Shown: piece by piece, positions 33,710 to 42,519 of the stretch
Numbering within the stretch: the stretch's first letter is position 1
Layout of the letters: each line of letters starts with the position of its first letter
Source: Thalassobacillus sp043497085
Lineage (GTDB): Bacteria; Bacillota; Bacilli; Bacillales; Halobacillaceae
Strand: one strand, 5' to 3'
Length of the DNA: 64,000 nt
NCBI GenBank assembly: GCA_043497085.1
Contig: JBIEKI010000012.1
Position numbers and translations under genes: made by a program
Notes under the pieces: generated by a model
Told to the model about the DNA's origin: nothing
The model's input: only the letters and a program-made list of their open reading frames with translations
Databases searched by the model: none

Positions 33710-36136
33710 TCAGGCTCTTAATTCTGCCTGGTGCCTCTCCTTTACTGCGGAAAGGATTTTTTCATGCGCTTTTTCAACTTCCTGATCCTTTAGGGTCCGG
33801 TTAGGATCCATATACAAGAGATTGAAGGCTATCGACTTTTTGCCTGGTTCCAAGTGTTCTCCTTGATAAACATCAAAAATGCGTACATCTTTGACTAATG
33901 GAGCACCAGCTTCCAATATCGTTTCAGCAATTTCACCTGCAAAAGATTGCTCATCCACCACTAGGGCAATATCCCTGTTAATGGAAGGATACTTAGGGAT
34001 AGCCTGGAATGCTTCTTCCTTCTCGTAGCTATCGAATAAAACTTCGGCATTCAAATCAAATACATATGTTTCCTTTAAATCCAACTCATTTTGCAACTTA
34101 GGGTGTATTTGGCCAATAAAACCGATCACTTGATTATTGAGGAATACTTCCGCTGTACGACCAGGATGCATATCTGGAAGTTTAGCCTGTTGGTAACTCA
34201 ACGGCAAATCAAGTAATTCAGTCAATCCCTCTACGATTCCTTTAACAACAAAGAAATCGACGGATTTCTTTTCTTGCTGCCAAGGATGTACGTGCCATTC
34301 GCCAGTAAGGGCGCCTGATAAACGCAATTGCTCCTTCGGCTGCACAGTCACCTGTTCTTCTGCACTGATGAACACTGTACCAAGTTCATAGTAAGCGAGA
34401 TCTGTTTGTTTTCTCGCTATGTTATAAGAAAGAGAGTCCAGCAATTCCGGCAATATACTTAAACGGAGATGGCTGTGCTCTTCACTCATTGGCATCGCTA
34501 ACCTGACGGCTGCCTTTGCTTGCTCTTTCACCTCACGACTGACCAGTTGCCCTGCTCGATTTTCTTTTGTCAACGAGTAAGTAATCGTTTCATCAAGCCC
34601 TGCTCCCTGTAGATAATTTTTTACTTTTCGCTTGAGTTGCTGTTGTAACGTGAGACCTCCAGCCTGCGAAGCTCCTCCAGGAAGCGTATAAGGAAGGTTG
34701 TCATAACCATAAATCCTTGCCACTTCCTCGAGCATATCTTCAAACAACTCCACGTCCCCACGGCGAGTAGGTACGGTGACGTTGAACAACTCACCGTTTT
34801 GTTCATACCCAAATTGAAGCCGGCGAAGAATATCAGCGATTTCTTCATCCGATATGACCGTACCCAGTCTTTCATTGATATGAGAGGTGGTGATTTCCAC
34901 TTGTTTTGGCTCTCTATTCAAGTCATCGAACTCTTCTACCCCGTTTAACACTTTTCCATCAGCATACTTTTCCAGTAATTCACACGCTTTCTTACCAGCA
35001 AGGATGACCCGGTTAGGGTCGATACCTTTTTCATAGCGGGTACTGGCTTCACTCCTTAGACCGTGATCCTTGGAAGATGTACGTACTGCATTTGGGTGGA
35101 AGTAAGCTGCTTCTAACAAGATATCAGTCGTATCCTCTTGTACTTCTGAATCAGCCCCACCCATGACTCCAGCAATAGCTGTCGGTTGTTCACCATTGGT
35201 AATCACTAAATGTTCAGGCTTCAGTGTACGCTCCTGACCATCCAACGTAGTGATTGTTTCATTTTCCTTCGCTCTCCGTACTACGACCTGGTCAGAGCCG
35301 AACCGATCCAAGTCAAAGGCATGAAGCGGCTGCCCATATTCAAGCAACACATAATTCGTAATATCAACTACGTTATTGATTGGGCGTACACCGGCAGCTA
35401 TTAAGCGGTTCCTAAGCCATAAAGGCGATGGACCGATTTTTACATGCTTTATAATAAAAGCGCCATAATAAGGGTTTAAGTCAGGTGCTTCTACTTTCAC
35501 AGAGATATAATCTGCAGCTGGCTCTTCCACAGGATTGATGACTTCTTCCTGTGGTGTGAATGGCTGATCTAAAATAGCTGCCACTTCATAAGCGACCCCT
35601 AGCATGCTTAGACAATCCGCACGGTTTGGAGTCAGTCCTAGTTCGATAATAATATCATCCAGATTCAACAACTCAACTGCGTTGTCCCCGATTTTCACTT
35701 CGTCATGAAATACAAAGATGCCATCTGCAAATTCTTTTGGCACATCCTTCTCATCTACGCCAAGCTCTTGTAAAGAACAGATCATCCCATTAGATTCTAC
35801 TCCGCGGAGTTTAGCTTTTTTAATTTTGAAGTTCCCTGGAAGAACTGCTCCTGGCTTGGCAACCGCCACTTTTTGGCCGGAAGCGATGTTAGGTGCACCG
35901 CAAATAATTTGCAGCGTTTCTTCTCCAACATCTACCTGACATAGATTCAATTTATCTGCATTCGGGTGCTGTTCGCAGGACTGGACATGCCCCACTACTA
36001 CATCGGTCATTTTTTCAGCTATCGGGGCGACGCTTTCTACTTCAATGCCTGTTTTTGTAATAAGCTCTGCCAACTCTTCAGGCGTATGATCATTTATATC
36101 AACATATTGTTTCAACCAATTTAAAGATACTAACAT
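33710..36136 (-). CDS. pheT: Phenylalanyl-tRNA synthetase beta subunit
   Basis: With PheS forms the (alpha-beta)2 enzyme charging tRNA-Phe. The 808-residue protein has the EMAP-like tRNA-binding domain at 40-150 (VVGHVQSCEQHPNADKLNLCQVDVG), the B3/4 editing domain (about 210-385), B5, a catalytic-like core (EVARIYGYDNLPYTLPGG onwards), and the C-terminal FDX-ACB anticodon domain (from about 715, YPSINRDIALVVD). The ribosome site is AAGGGAGAG, 14 bases after pheS. Confidence 0.97.
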   Translation of the reverse strand: MLVSLNWLKQYVDINDHTPEELAELITKTGIEVESVAPIAEKMTDVVVGHVQSCEQHPNADKLNLCQVDVGEETLQIICGAPNIASGQKVAVAKPGAVLPGNFKIKKAKLRGVESNGMICSLQELGVDEKDVPKEFADGIFVFHDEVKIGDNAVELLNLDDIIIELGLTPNRADCLSMLGVAYEVAAILDQPFTPQEEVINPVEEPAADYISVKVEAPDLNPYYGAFIIKHVKIGPSPLWLRNRLIAAGVRPINNVVDITNYVLLEYGQPLHAFDLDRFGSDQVVVRRAKENETITTLDGQERTLKPEHLVITNGEQPTAIAGVMGGADSEVQEDTTDILLEAAYFHPNAVRTSSKDHGLRSEASTRYEKGIDPNRVILAGKKACELLEKYADGKVLNGVEEFDDLNREPKQVEITTSHINERLGTVISDEEIADILRRLQFGYEQNGELFNVTVPTRRGDVELFEDMLEEVARIYGYDNLPYTLPGGASQAGGLTLQQQLKRKVKNYLQGAGLDETITYSLTKENRAGQLVSREVKEQAKAAVRLAMPMSEEHSHLRLSILPELLDSLSYNIARKQTDLAYYELGTVFISAEEQVTVQPKEQLRLSGALTGEWHVHPWQQEKKSVDFFVVKGIVEGLTELLDLPLSYQQAKLPDMHPGRTAEVFLNNQVIGFIGQIHPKLQNELDLKETYVFDLNAEVLFDSYEKEEAFQAIPKYPSINRDIALVVDEQSFAGEIAETILEAGAPLVKDVRIFDVYQGEHLEPGKKSIAFNLLYMDPNRTLKDQEVEKAHEKILSAVKERHQAELRA

Positions 36137-36150
36137 GATAGATCTCTCCC

Positions 36151-37188
36151 TTACGCTTTATGGTATTGCTTTAAGAATCGAATATCGTTGGTGTAGAAGT
36201 GGCGGATATCATCGACGCCGTACTTCAACATGGCAATCCGCTCCGGCCCCATTCCAAAGGCGAAACCGGAATAAACATTCGGGTCGTACCCTGCCATTTC
36301 AAGCACATTAGGATGTACCATCCCTGCACCTAAGATTTCGATCCAACCAGTTCCTTTACACACAGAACATCCATCACCACCACAAACCTTACAGGAGATA
36401 TCCATTTCGACAGATGGTTCAGTAAAAGGGAAAAAGCTGGGACGAAGACGGATATCACGTTCCGAACCGAACATCTGCTTGGCAAACGCGTTAAGTACTC
36501 CTTTTAGATCACTCATCTTGATATTTTCATCCACTACCAGACCCTCTACCTGGGTGAATTGATGGGAATGAGTTGCATCATCTGTATCGCGCCGATAAAC
36601 TTTACCAGGGCAAATCATTCGGACTGGTTCGTGCCCGTCCTTCTGCTTCATCGTACGTGCCTGTACCGGAGAGGTATGGGTACGCAGCAGTAATTCTTCC
36701 GTGATATAGAAAGAGTCCTGCATATCACGTGCTGGATGCCCTTTGGGTAAATTAAGCGCCTCAAAGTTATAATAATCCGTTTCTACTTCCGGTCCTTCTT
36801 TAATTTCAAAACCCATCCCGATGAATAAATCCTCGATTTCTTCTATGATACTGGTCAACAGATGAGGTCCGCCTACCTGAACTGGACGTCCCGGCAATGT
36901 TACATCAATACTTTCCTCTTCCAGTTGCTTTTCCAAAGCTTCTTCTTCTAACTTATCCTGCTTCGTTTGAATAGCCTCGGATATTGTTTCCCTTACTTCA
37001 TTGGCTAATTGTCCGATTACCGGACGTTCTTCTTTGGATAATTTCCCCATTCCTCGAAGGACTTCTGTAATCGGTCCTTTTTTTCCAAGATATGCGATGC
37101 GTACATCCTGTAAAGCTTTCAAATCTTCGGCTTGCTGCACTTTTCCTAAAGCTTCTGATTGTAATTCCTGCAAGCGATCCTTCATCAT
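36151..37188 (-). CDS. pheS: Phenylalanyl-tRNA synthetase alpha subunit
   Basis: Catalytic subunit. The 345-residue protein has an N-terminal coiled coil (1-90) and the class II core: PGRP near residue 100, motif 2 region VRMICPGKVYRRDTDDATHSHQFTQVEG, the FPFTEPSVEMDI phenylalanine pocket, and motif 3 GFAFGMGPERIAMLKYG. Two adjacent ATG codons follow AAGGAGGAG; the first is used here, though the second has equally good spacing. It is controlled by the T-box leader upstream. Confidence 0.97.
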   Translation of the reverse strand: MMKDRLQELQSEALGKVQQAEDLKALQDVRIAYLGKKGPITEVLRGMGKLSKEERPVIGQLANEVRETISEAIQTKQDKLEEEALEKQLEEESIDVTLPGRPVQVGGPHLLTSIIEEIEDLFIGMGFEIKEGPEVETDYYNFEALNLPKGHPARDMQDSFYITEELLLRTHTSPVQARTMKQKDGHEPVRMICPGKVYRRDTDDATHSHQFTQVEGLVVDENIKMSDLKGVLNAFAKQMFGSERDIRLRPSFFPFTEPSVEMDISCKVCGGDGCSVCKGTGWIEILGAGMVHPNVLEMAGYDPNVYSGFAFGMGPERIAMLKYGVDDIRHFYTNDIRFLKQYHKA

Positions 37189-37302
37189 TTGCTCCTCCTT
37201 TTTTACATTAAAAAACCCAGATAAACGCCAAGTCTAAATAGCGAGCCTAAGTTGTTAATTTATACTTTACTCTTTTAACAATGTTAAATTTTCATAAAGT
37301 AT

Positions 37303-37565
37303 AAAAAAAAGTCTCCTCCCCTGGTAAAGGGACGAGACTTGTATGGTCATTTCGCGGTACCACCCTTGTTGACACACGTATTGTGTGTCCACTTCATTAC
37401 GGATAACGGATTTACATCCGGGACATCTTTATGATCAGATGCCAGCTCCAGAGTGAAAGTTCAATAATCACCACGATGGAAGTGCTCGCAATCTCTGGCA
37501 CTTCTTCCCTGTATCGATCTTATGATCATCTACTGGCTCCTTCAACGCTATTCGCTCTATAACTA
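37303..37565 (-). promoter_or_regulatory. T-box leader of pheST (Phe specifier)
   Basis: On the minus strand, a stem I region beginning GAGCGAATAGCG, the specifier region GAACT-TTC-A giving a Phe codon, the T-box sequence AGGGTGGTACCGCG (37353-37366), and a terminator hairpin AAGTCTCGTCCC/GGGAGGAGACTT with T8 (37303-37340). Uncharged tRNA-Phe would favour the antiterminator and expression of pheST. Confidence 0.93.
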
Positions 37566-37572
37566 TTCATAT

Positions 37573-37601
37573 ATTATAGAAAATCATTTTCAATCTTGCA
37601 A
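37573..37601 (-). promoter_or_regulatory. Sigma-A promoter of the pheST leader
   Basis: TTGCAA, a 17-base spacer and TATAAT on the minus strand, just upstream of stem I of the T-box. Confidence 0.8.
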
Positions 37602-37603
37602 GT

Positions 37604-38341
37604 CTATATTTTCATCTGATACATTAAAATCCCTGCGGCGATAGCAACATTCAATGACTCTGCCTGACCAACAATGGGAATGTACACCTGGTTATCAGCT
37701 AACCCAATCATTTCCTCCTGAATACCAGCCCCTTCATTTCCCACTATAAGGGCTGCTTTTTTAGGGAAGGTTATTTCATGGTATGGTTTGGCGTTTTCCA
37801 AAGTGGAAGCAAATACTGTCAGCCCTTGATGCTTCAACAGTGAAATCCAATCATTCAGCTCACCTTGAATGACAGGTAAGTGAAACAAAGAACCTTGCGT
37901 CGCACGTATAACTTTTTCATTGAAGGGGTCGACGGAACCTTTCCCAATGATGACGCCGTCAAATCCCGCCGCATCTGCGGTTCTTATTAGCGTACCCAGG
38001 TTTCCCGGATCCTGGACAGCATCTATAAGTAAGACATGGTGAAAAGAGCGCGTTTCAAAATCCTTCATTTCCACGACTGCTGCTATTCCTTGTGGCGTTT
38101 CCGTTTCTGAAAGTGCTGTGAAAATCTCCTTAGAAACTCGTGTAACCCTTTCTTTTTCTATCCATTCAGGAACATCGGTCTCTTCTTTGACAATCACTTC
38201 TTTGGTTTCCCATTCACTTTTGATCGCTTCTTCTACCAAATGGTAACCTTCAACAAGGAAGGATTTCGATTTCTCTCGTTCGCGTTTCTTTTTTAATTTC
38301 ATCCATTGTTTAACTCGTGTATTCTGTAGGGATGTTAGCAT
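37604..38341 (-). CDS. ysgA: 23S rRNA 2'-O-methyltransferase, SpoU/TrmH family
   Basis: A 245-residue SPOUT enzyme; B. subtilis YsgA (RlmP) methylates a ribose in 23S rRNA. It has an N-terminal substrate-binding domain with SFLVEGYHLVEEA (28-40) and the knotted catalytic domain with motif 1 VQDPGNLGTLIRTADAAGFDGVI, motif 2 ALIVGNEGAGI, and motif 3 IPIVGQAESLNVAIAAGILMY. Ribosome site GAGGTAAAG. It lies upstream of pheS, as in B. subtilis. Confidence 0.93.
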   Translation of the reverse strand: MLTSLQNTRVKQWMKLKKKREREKSKSFLVEGYHLVEEAIKSEWETKEVIVKEETDVPEWIEKERVTRVSKEIFTALSETETPQGIAAVVEMKDFETRSFHHVLLIDAVQDPGNLGTLIRTADAAGFDGVIIGKGSVDPFNEKVIRATQGSLFHLPVIQGELNDWISLLKHQGLTVFASTLENAKPYHEITFPKKAALIVGNEGAGIQEEMIGLADNQVYIPIVGQAESLNVAIAAGILMYQMKI

Positions 38342-38443
38342 TACTTTACCTCTTTTTCTTAGCTTCTTTGACTATCATACATATTTTAAGGAAGAAAGGT
38401 CAAACTAACCAAAGAAAAAGTTGAAAAAAAGGAGTGCTATCCA

Positions 38444-38656
38444 ATGAATTTGAACTTACGTGAAGCTATTTTGTCTAATATTTCAGGAAATAACAGAGAG
38501 CAACTGGAAGCAACCATCGTTGATGCCATTCAAAAAGGAGAAGAAAAAATGCTCCCAGGTCTTGGTGTGTTGTTTGAATTAATTTGGCAGGAATCCAGCG
38601 AAAGTGAAAAAGATGAGATGCTTGAAGCCTTGGAACAAAGTGTCCAGCAGCAATAA
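38444..38656 (+). CDS. sspI: Small acid-soluble spore protein I
   Basis: A 70-residue minor SASP packed into the forespore. The sequence NLNLREAILSNISGNNREQL and EEKMLPGLGVLFELIWQ is almost that of B. subtilis SspI, as are length and genomic position. Ribosome site AAAGGAG. A forespore (sigma-G) promoter is expected from the family; I could not identify a convincing match in the 100 bases upstream. It is the only plus-strand gene between ysgA and ysdC. Confidence 0.95.
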   Translation: MNLNLREAILSNISGNNREQLEATIVDAIQKGEEKMLPGLGVLFELIWQESSESEKDEMLEALEQSVQQQ

Positions 38657-38663
38657 TCATTTA

Positions 38664-38698
38664 AAAAAGCTCCGCCACGAAGGCAGAGCTTTTTTTTA
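38664..38698. terminator. Bidirectional terminator shared by sspI and ysdC
   Basis: Hairpin AAAGCTC.GCC/GGC.GAGCTTT with one internal mismatch and long T runs on both exit sides, lying between convergent genes. Confidence 0.92.
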
Positions 38699-39781
38699 GT
38701 TGAAAGTAATTTCTTTGACAGTATCGGCATCAAACTTTTTGATGACTTCTACAATCAATTTGACCGCATTTTCAAAATCATCACGGTGAAGCATAGCTGC
38801 ATGTGAGTGAATGTAGCGGGTTGCAATTGTAATGGATAAAGCAGGTACACCATTTGCTGTCAAATGGATAGCTCCTGAATCCGTACCACCACCTGCAATA
38901 GCATCAAACTGATAAGGGATTTCTTTTTCATCAGCCGTATCTACTACAAAATCACGCAGTCCTTTATGAGACACCATCGAAGCATCGTAAAGAATGATCT
39001 GTGGACCTTCTCCCATTTTACTGGATGCATCTTTGTCTGACACTCCCGGAGTATCTCCAGCAATCCCTACATCTACACCAAATGCAATGTCTGGGTTAAT
39101 GGCATGAGCAGAGGTGCGTGCACCACGTAAACCTACTTCTTCTTGGACGGTTCCTACACCGTAAACGACGTTCGGATGCTTTTCATTTTTCAACTGCTTC
39201 AATACTTCAATTGCAATCGCGCAACCAATACGGTTGTCCCATGCCTTAGCAAGCAGCATTTTTTCGTTCTTCATCTGGGTGAATTCAAAATAAGGAACGA
39301 TCGAGTCCCCAGGACGTACCCCGAATTCCTTTGCTTCTTCTCTGCTGGAAGCACCGATATCAATAAACATATCTTTAATTTCAACTGGCTTCTTACGAGC
39401 TTCAGCCGGTAAAATATGAGGCGGTTTGGAACCGATCACACCAGTGACAGTACCTTCGCGAGTCACGATCGTCACACGCTGTGCAAGCATTACCTGGCTC
39501 CACCAGCCTCCTACTGTTTGAAAAGAAATAAATCCATTGTCATCAATACGTGTAACCATAAAACCAACTTCATCCAAATGGCCGGCTACCATAACTTTTG
39601 GACCGTTTGCTTCGCCTGACTTTTTCGCAATCAGGCTCCCTAAATTATCGGTATATACTTCATCAGCGAAAGGTGTAATATATTTTTTCATTACATCTCT
39701 AGCTTCTTTTTCATGACCAGGAATGGACTTTGCGTCGGTCAAGTCCTTCAGCATGGTTAATGTTTCATCTGTTTTTGCCAT
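38696..39781 (-). CDS. ysdC: M42-family aminopeptidase (YsdC)
   Basis: A 361-residue two-metal aminopeptidase of the glutamyl-aminopeptidase/PepA type. Metal and catalytic residues are visible: His-Asp in AGHLDEVGF (about 68-70), Asp in AKAWDNRIGC, the Glu pair in VQEEVGLRGA, Asp in FGVDVGIAGDTPG, and the late His in ATRYIHSHAAM. It probably forms a dodecameric shell (family knowledge) and trims peptides in the cytosol. Ribosome site GGAGGGGG. Confidence 0.94.
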   Translation of the reverse strand: MAKTDETLTMLKDLTDAKSIPGHEKEARDVMKKYITPFADEVYTDNLGSLIAKKSGEANGPKVMVAGHLDEVGFMVTRIDDNGFISFQTVGGWWSQVMLAQRVTIVTREGTVTGVIGSKPPHILPAEARKKPVEIKDMFIDIGASSREEAKEFGVRPGDSIVPYFEFTQMKNEKMLLAKAWDNRIGCAIAIEVLKQLKNEKHPNVVYGVGTVQEEVGLRGARTSAHAINPDIAFGVDVGIAGDTPGVSDKDASSKMGEGPQIILYDASMVSHKGLRDFVVDTADEKEIPYQFDAIAGGGTDSGAIHLTANGVPALSITIATRYIHSHAAMLHRDDFENAVKLIVEVIKKFDADTVKEITFN

Positions 39782-39864
39782 ATGTAATTGCCCCCTCCAA
39801 AAATTTTGACTATTTCATTATATCGTTTTTTTCCATAATAAACAAAATATTTAAAAAAACGCTT

Positions 39865-40347
39865 TCAATACCCTTCATCCTGCCTCTGATGATTTCGTGC
39901 ATTCTTCTTATGATAGGCAGACTGAATTGCTTGTTCTGAAAAGCCCAAACCTGCTCCAAGACTTAAAAATGTGGAGAACATCTGTTGAAAGTTTTGTTTA
40001 TCAGGAACAGATTTGAATTTGATTATATTCTCGTAAACCTGATGAAACCCTTCAGTCAAATCATTCACTCTTTCAATTGACTGTTTCTCATAACGAAGTT
40101 CTTTTTCTAACCCCAGGGAAAGCATGAAATGAAGTCCATCTACATACTCTTCCAGAATAACACCTTCCGGACTTGCTGGTTTTTGACTCCAGAATTTGAA
40201 GCACCTTGTTTCATTGGCCAGCTCCCCGACCTCTACCAGGAGTGCCAGCACTTTGTTTTCAAATAAATCAGCCTCTTCCAGGTTGTTATTTTCTTCAATA
40301 TAACGATCCAAGTGTAATTGTGTTTGAAATAGTTCGTCCCAATTCAT
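39865..40347 (-). CDS. Dimeric all-alpha dUTPase (dUTPase_2 family)
   Basis: A 160-residue MazG-like NTP pyrophosphatase that hydrolyses dUTP, keeping uracil out of DNA. The metal-binding signature is split between VEVGELANETRCFKFW (about 37-52) and the ExxxD pair in LEEYVDGLHFML (about 65-76), as in the dimeric dUTPase family and unlike the trimeric beta enzyme. The ribosome site AAGGATG is about 11 bases from the ATG. It is tandem with ysdC. Confidence 0.87.
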   Translation of the reverse strand: MNWDELFQTQLHLDRYIEENNNLEEADLFENKVLALLVEVGELANETRCFKFWSQKPASPEGVILEEYVDGLHFMLSLGLEKELRYEKQSIERVNDLTEGFHQVYENIIKFKSVPDKQNFQQMFSTFLSLGAGLGFSEQAIQSAYHKKNARNHQRQDEGY

Positions 40348-40396
40348 AGTAGATTCATCCTTTTTAATAAATTTCTATCATAAATGTACCATTTCA

Positions 40397-40423
40397 TGAA
40401 ACGTTTTGGTATTTTCAAACGTA
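40397..40423 (+). promoter_or_regulatory. Sigma-W-like (ECF) promoter of ysdB
   Basis: TGAAAC, a 17-base spacer and CGTA on the plus strand, matching the sigma-W pattern TGAAAC-N16-17-CGTA. ysdB belongs to the sigma-W regulon in B. subtilis. Confidence 0.8.
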
Positions 40424-40461
40424 AACAAGTTAATTAATTCCTATTTCAGGAGGAAACCCTT

Positions 40462-40875
40462 ATGATTGTCATTTTATTCCGGCTACTGATATTGCTTGCA
40501 ATCATTTTCATTTTTTATACTATTTACTCCTATATGTCGAGTCCGGGGAGAAAGCTGGAGTTGGCAAAACAGAGCAAAACATTTTACTTTTATGATGACC
40601 CGGACAATACAAAACAAAATTTCCTGATGACCTATAAAGGGGTCTTATTCGAAGGAGAAAAATATTTAGGCACTACTGAAAATGCCTTTGAGGTGGTTAA
40701 TATCAATGTTTCGGCAAGGCAGCCGAATCAATTGAAAGGGATTGAACGTGAGGACATTTATTTTCTAGAAAAAGAAATCCTGATCCGCTACCCTTACGCT
40801 GCTATTGAGTGGAAATATCCACTTAACCGTCTGTTTATTCATCCACCAAAAGAGGAAAGCGAACACCCTTCCTAA
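40462..40875 (+). CDS. ysdB: YsdB family membrane-anchored protein
   Basis: A 137-residue protein with one N-terminal hydrophobic helix (residues 1-25, MIVILFRLLILLAIIFIFYT) and a soluble domain containing KTFYFYDDPDNTKQNFLMTYKGVLFEGEKYLG. Length and position match B. subtilis ysdB, a sigma-W regulon member of unknown biochemical role in cell-envelope stress. The predicted sigma-W-type promoter 39 bases upstream supports the same control. Ribosome site AGGAGG. Confidence 0.9.
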   Translation: MIVILFRLLILLAIIFIFYTIYSYMSSPGRKLELAKQSKTFYFYDDPDNTKQNFLMTYKGVLFEGEKYLGTTENAFEVVNINVSARQPNQLKGIEREDIYFLEKEILIRYPYAAIEWKYPLNRLFIHPPKEESEHPS

Positions 40876-40902
40876 AGGTTGAATGTTCGCTTTCCTTGTT
40901 TT
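40854..40902 (+). terminator. Terminator of ysdB
   Basis: Hairpin GGAAAGCGAACA/TGTTCGCTTTCC with an 18-base loop and TTGTTTT tail, overlapping the last ysdB codons. It faces the convergent membrane-protein gene. Confidence 0.8.
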
Positions 40903-41473
40903 AGCCATTCGGCTGGAAGAATTCATTCAAGGTGAGACTGTATTGTTTTTTGCGGAACAAATAAGTAATGATGGCAAGCATGAAAAGAAATAAGATCATC
41001 AAAGGCAGGGAGATTCTGGACAGCCATTGACCGACAGTGGTATATACAAAGGCCAAGGGTATATTGGATAGGAAGGAAGCCTTTACATAATCTTTGAAAT
41101 CTACACAAATCTCAATCAGACAAAGGGATAAGAGATGAAAATGTATGAATGGCACTAAACGCAATACAGCCACCTGGCTAACCGTAAGCGAACTTTCCTG
41201 TTTCCATACTTTGTTTTTTAGTCGCTGCAATCGTTTCAGTATACTCGGCACGCTTTTTATTATCCGGTAGAACACGGTGCTGGACAACGTGATTCCGACA
41301 ATGGAATAAATCGTCCCTGCTACTGCTCCGAATAATACCCCTCCCGTAATGCAGATTAGCACCACTGGTAAAAAGAACAACGGACGCAACACGTGAAACA
41401 TAATGAATAATAACGGGGCGTACCAGCCACTCACCTCCATTACATCCACAAAGCCAAGCGTAAACTGTTCCAT
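40901..41473 (-). CDS. TVP38/TMEM64 (VTT domain) membrane protein
   Basis: A 190-residue integral membrane protein with about five hydrophobic segments. The central VTT-type motif is FFLPVVLICITGGVLFGAVAGTIYSIVGITLSSTVFYRI, and the second half contains LRLVPFIHFHLLSLCLIEICVDFKDYVKASFLSNIPLAFVYTTVGQW, where the family's R-x-x-P is present. DedA/VTT proteins are lipid scramblase- or transporter-like; the substrate here is unknown. Ribosome site AGGGGGG. Confidence 0.82.
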   Translation of the reverse strand: MEQFTLGFVDVMEVSGWYAPLLFIMFHVLRPLFFLPVVLICITGGVLFGAVAGTIYSIVGITLSSTVFYRIIKSVPSILKRLQRLKNKVWKQESSLTVSQVAVLRLVPFIHFHLLSLCLIEICVDFKDYVKASFLSNIPLAFVYTTVGQWLSRISLPLMILFLFMLAIITYLFRKKQYSLTLNEFFQPNG

Positions 41474-41505
41474 GCGTATCCCCCCTATCCTATACTATGA
41501 CAAGA

Positions 41506-41790
41506 TTAGGGTTGATATAACTTTAGGACAAGGTATCCGACAATTATTGCTTCTAATACCACCAGTAAAGGAAAACCGAATTTAAATGCTGCATGCTTTG
41601 TCTTGTGGCGAAAATGCTGCATTCCAAGACTACCACCAAGCGCACCTCCAAGAAGCGCAACACCCCATAACTGTTTTTCCGGAATTCTTTGCTTTTGTCT
41701 CCGAGCCCGATGCTTGTCGAAACCCATCATGACAAACGCCAGCACATTAACTGTACATACATAAACTATAATATAAGTAATCAGATTCAT
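41506..41790 (-). CDS. ysdA: DUF1294 membrane protein YsdA
   Basis: A 94-residue protein with two or three hydrophobic helices and the family pattern MGFDKHRARRQKQRIPEKQLWGVALLGGALGGSLGMQHFRHKTKHAAF. Function is unknown. It follows rplT, as in B. subtilis. The nearest strong ribosome sequence (AAGGAGAAGGGG) is about 13 bases from the ATG, longer than usual, so the start could be slightly different. Confidence 0.87.
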   Translation of the reverse strand: MNLITYIIVYVCTVNVLAFVMMGFDKHRARRQKQRIPEKQLWGVALLGGALGGSLGMQHFRHKTKHAAFKFGFPLLVVLEAIIVGYLVLKLYQP

Positions 41791-41841
41791 GACAGCTACT
41801 CTACCCCTTCTCCTTTAAGGACGCCTTTGTTCCCTATATGA

Positions 41842-41876
41842 AAGAGGCCATTCCCGGCGTCCGGAAATGACCTCTT
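41842..41876 (-). terminator. Terminator of infC-rpmI-rplT
   Basis: Hairpin AAGAGGTCATTTCC/GGGAATGGCCTCTT with a seven-base loop after rplT; the T run is short. Confidence 0.75.
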
Positions 41877-41889
41877 AATTCAAGCAATA

Positions 41890-42246
41890 TTACTTAAGTG
41901 CTGCTTTTGCTTTTTCAGCAAGGCTGGCAAAACCTTTTTCATCAGTAACAGCAAGATCAGCAAGGATCTTACGGTTTACTTCGATACCTGCAAGTTTAAG
42001 ACCGTGCATCATACGGCTGTAAGAAATATCGTTCATACGAGCTGCAGCGTTGATACGAGCGATCCATAGCTTACGGAAGTCGCGCTTTTTCTGGCGACGG
42101 TCACGGTATGCATATTGACCTGACTTCATCACTTGCTGTTTTGCAGTTTTGAATAATGAATGTTTTGAACCATAGTAACCTTTTGCTAATTTAAGGACAC
42201 GTTTACGACGTTGGCGTGTCACTGTTCCACCTTTTACACGTGGCAT
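41890..42246 (-). CDS. rplT: 50S ribosomal protein L20
   Basis: Early-assembly protein of the large subunit that also represses its own operon by binding the leader RNA. The 118-residue protein begins MPRVKGGTVTRQRRKRVLKLAKGYYG, with the long basic N-terminal helix and the globular domain ISYSRMMHGLKLAGIEVNRKILADLA. It is the last gene of infC-rpmI-rplT, 40 bases after rpmI. Confidence 0.98.
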   Translation of the reverse strand: MPRVKGGTVTRQRRKRVLKLAKGYYGSKHSLFKTAKQQVMKSGQYAYRDRRQKKRDFRKLWIARINAAARMNDISYSRMMHGLKLAGIEVNRKILADLAVTDEKGFASLAEKAKAALK

Positions 42247-42286
42247 GATAAATCCCTCCTATTTTGGATCATATATCTCAGTTGTC

Positions 42287-42484
42287 TTATTTTTTTGGCA
42301 GCATTTGAGCGATACGCTTCAAGTCGCCCTTAGATACAAGTGTAGCCTTACGCAATTTACGCTTTTGTTTAGTAGACTTGTTAGCGAACAAGTGGCTTGT
42401 GAACGCATGGGAGCGTTTCACCTTTCCACTACCTGTCTTTTTGAATCGTTTTTGAGAACCTTTATGGGTTTTCATTTTTGGCAT
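42287..42484 (-). CDS. rpmI: 50S ribosomal protein L35
   Basis: A 65-residue very basic protein with the L35 signature KMKTHKGSQKRFKKTGSGKVKRSHAF. It lies between infC and rplT, the invariant bacterial arrangement, with AGGAGGA before its ATG. Confidence 0.98.
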   Translation of the reverse strand: MPKMKTHKGSQKRFKKTGSGKVKRSHAFTSHLFANKSTKQKRKLRKATLVSKGDLKRIAQMLPKK

Positions 42485-42519
42485 GAGTTGTTCCTCCTTC
42501 TGCTTAATTCAATGTGTGC

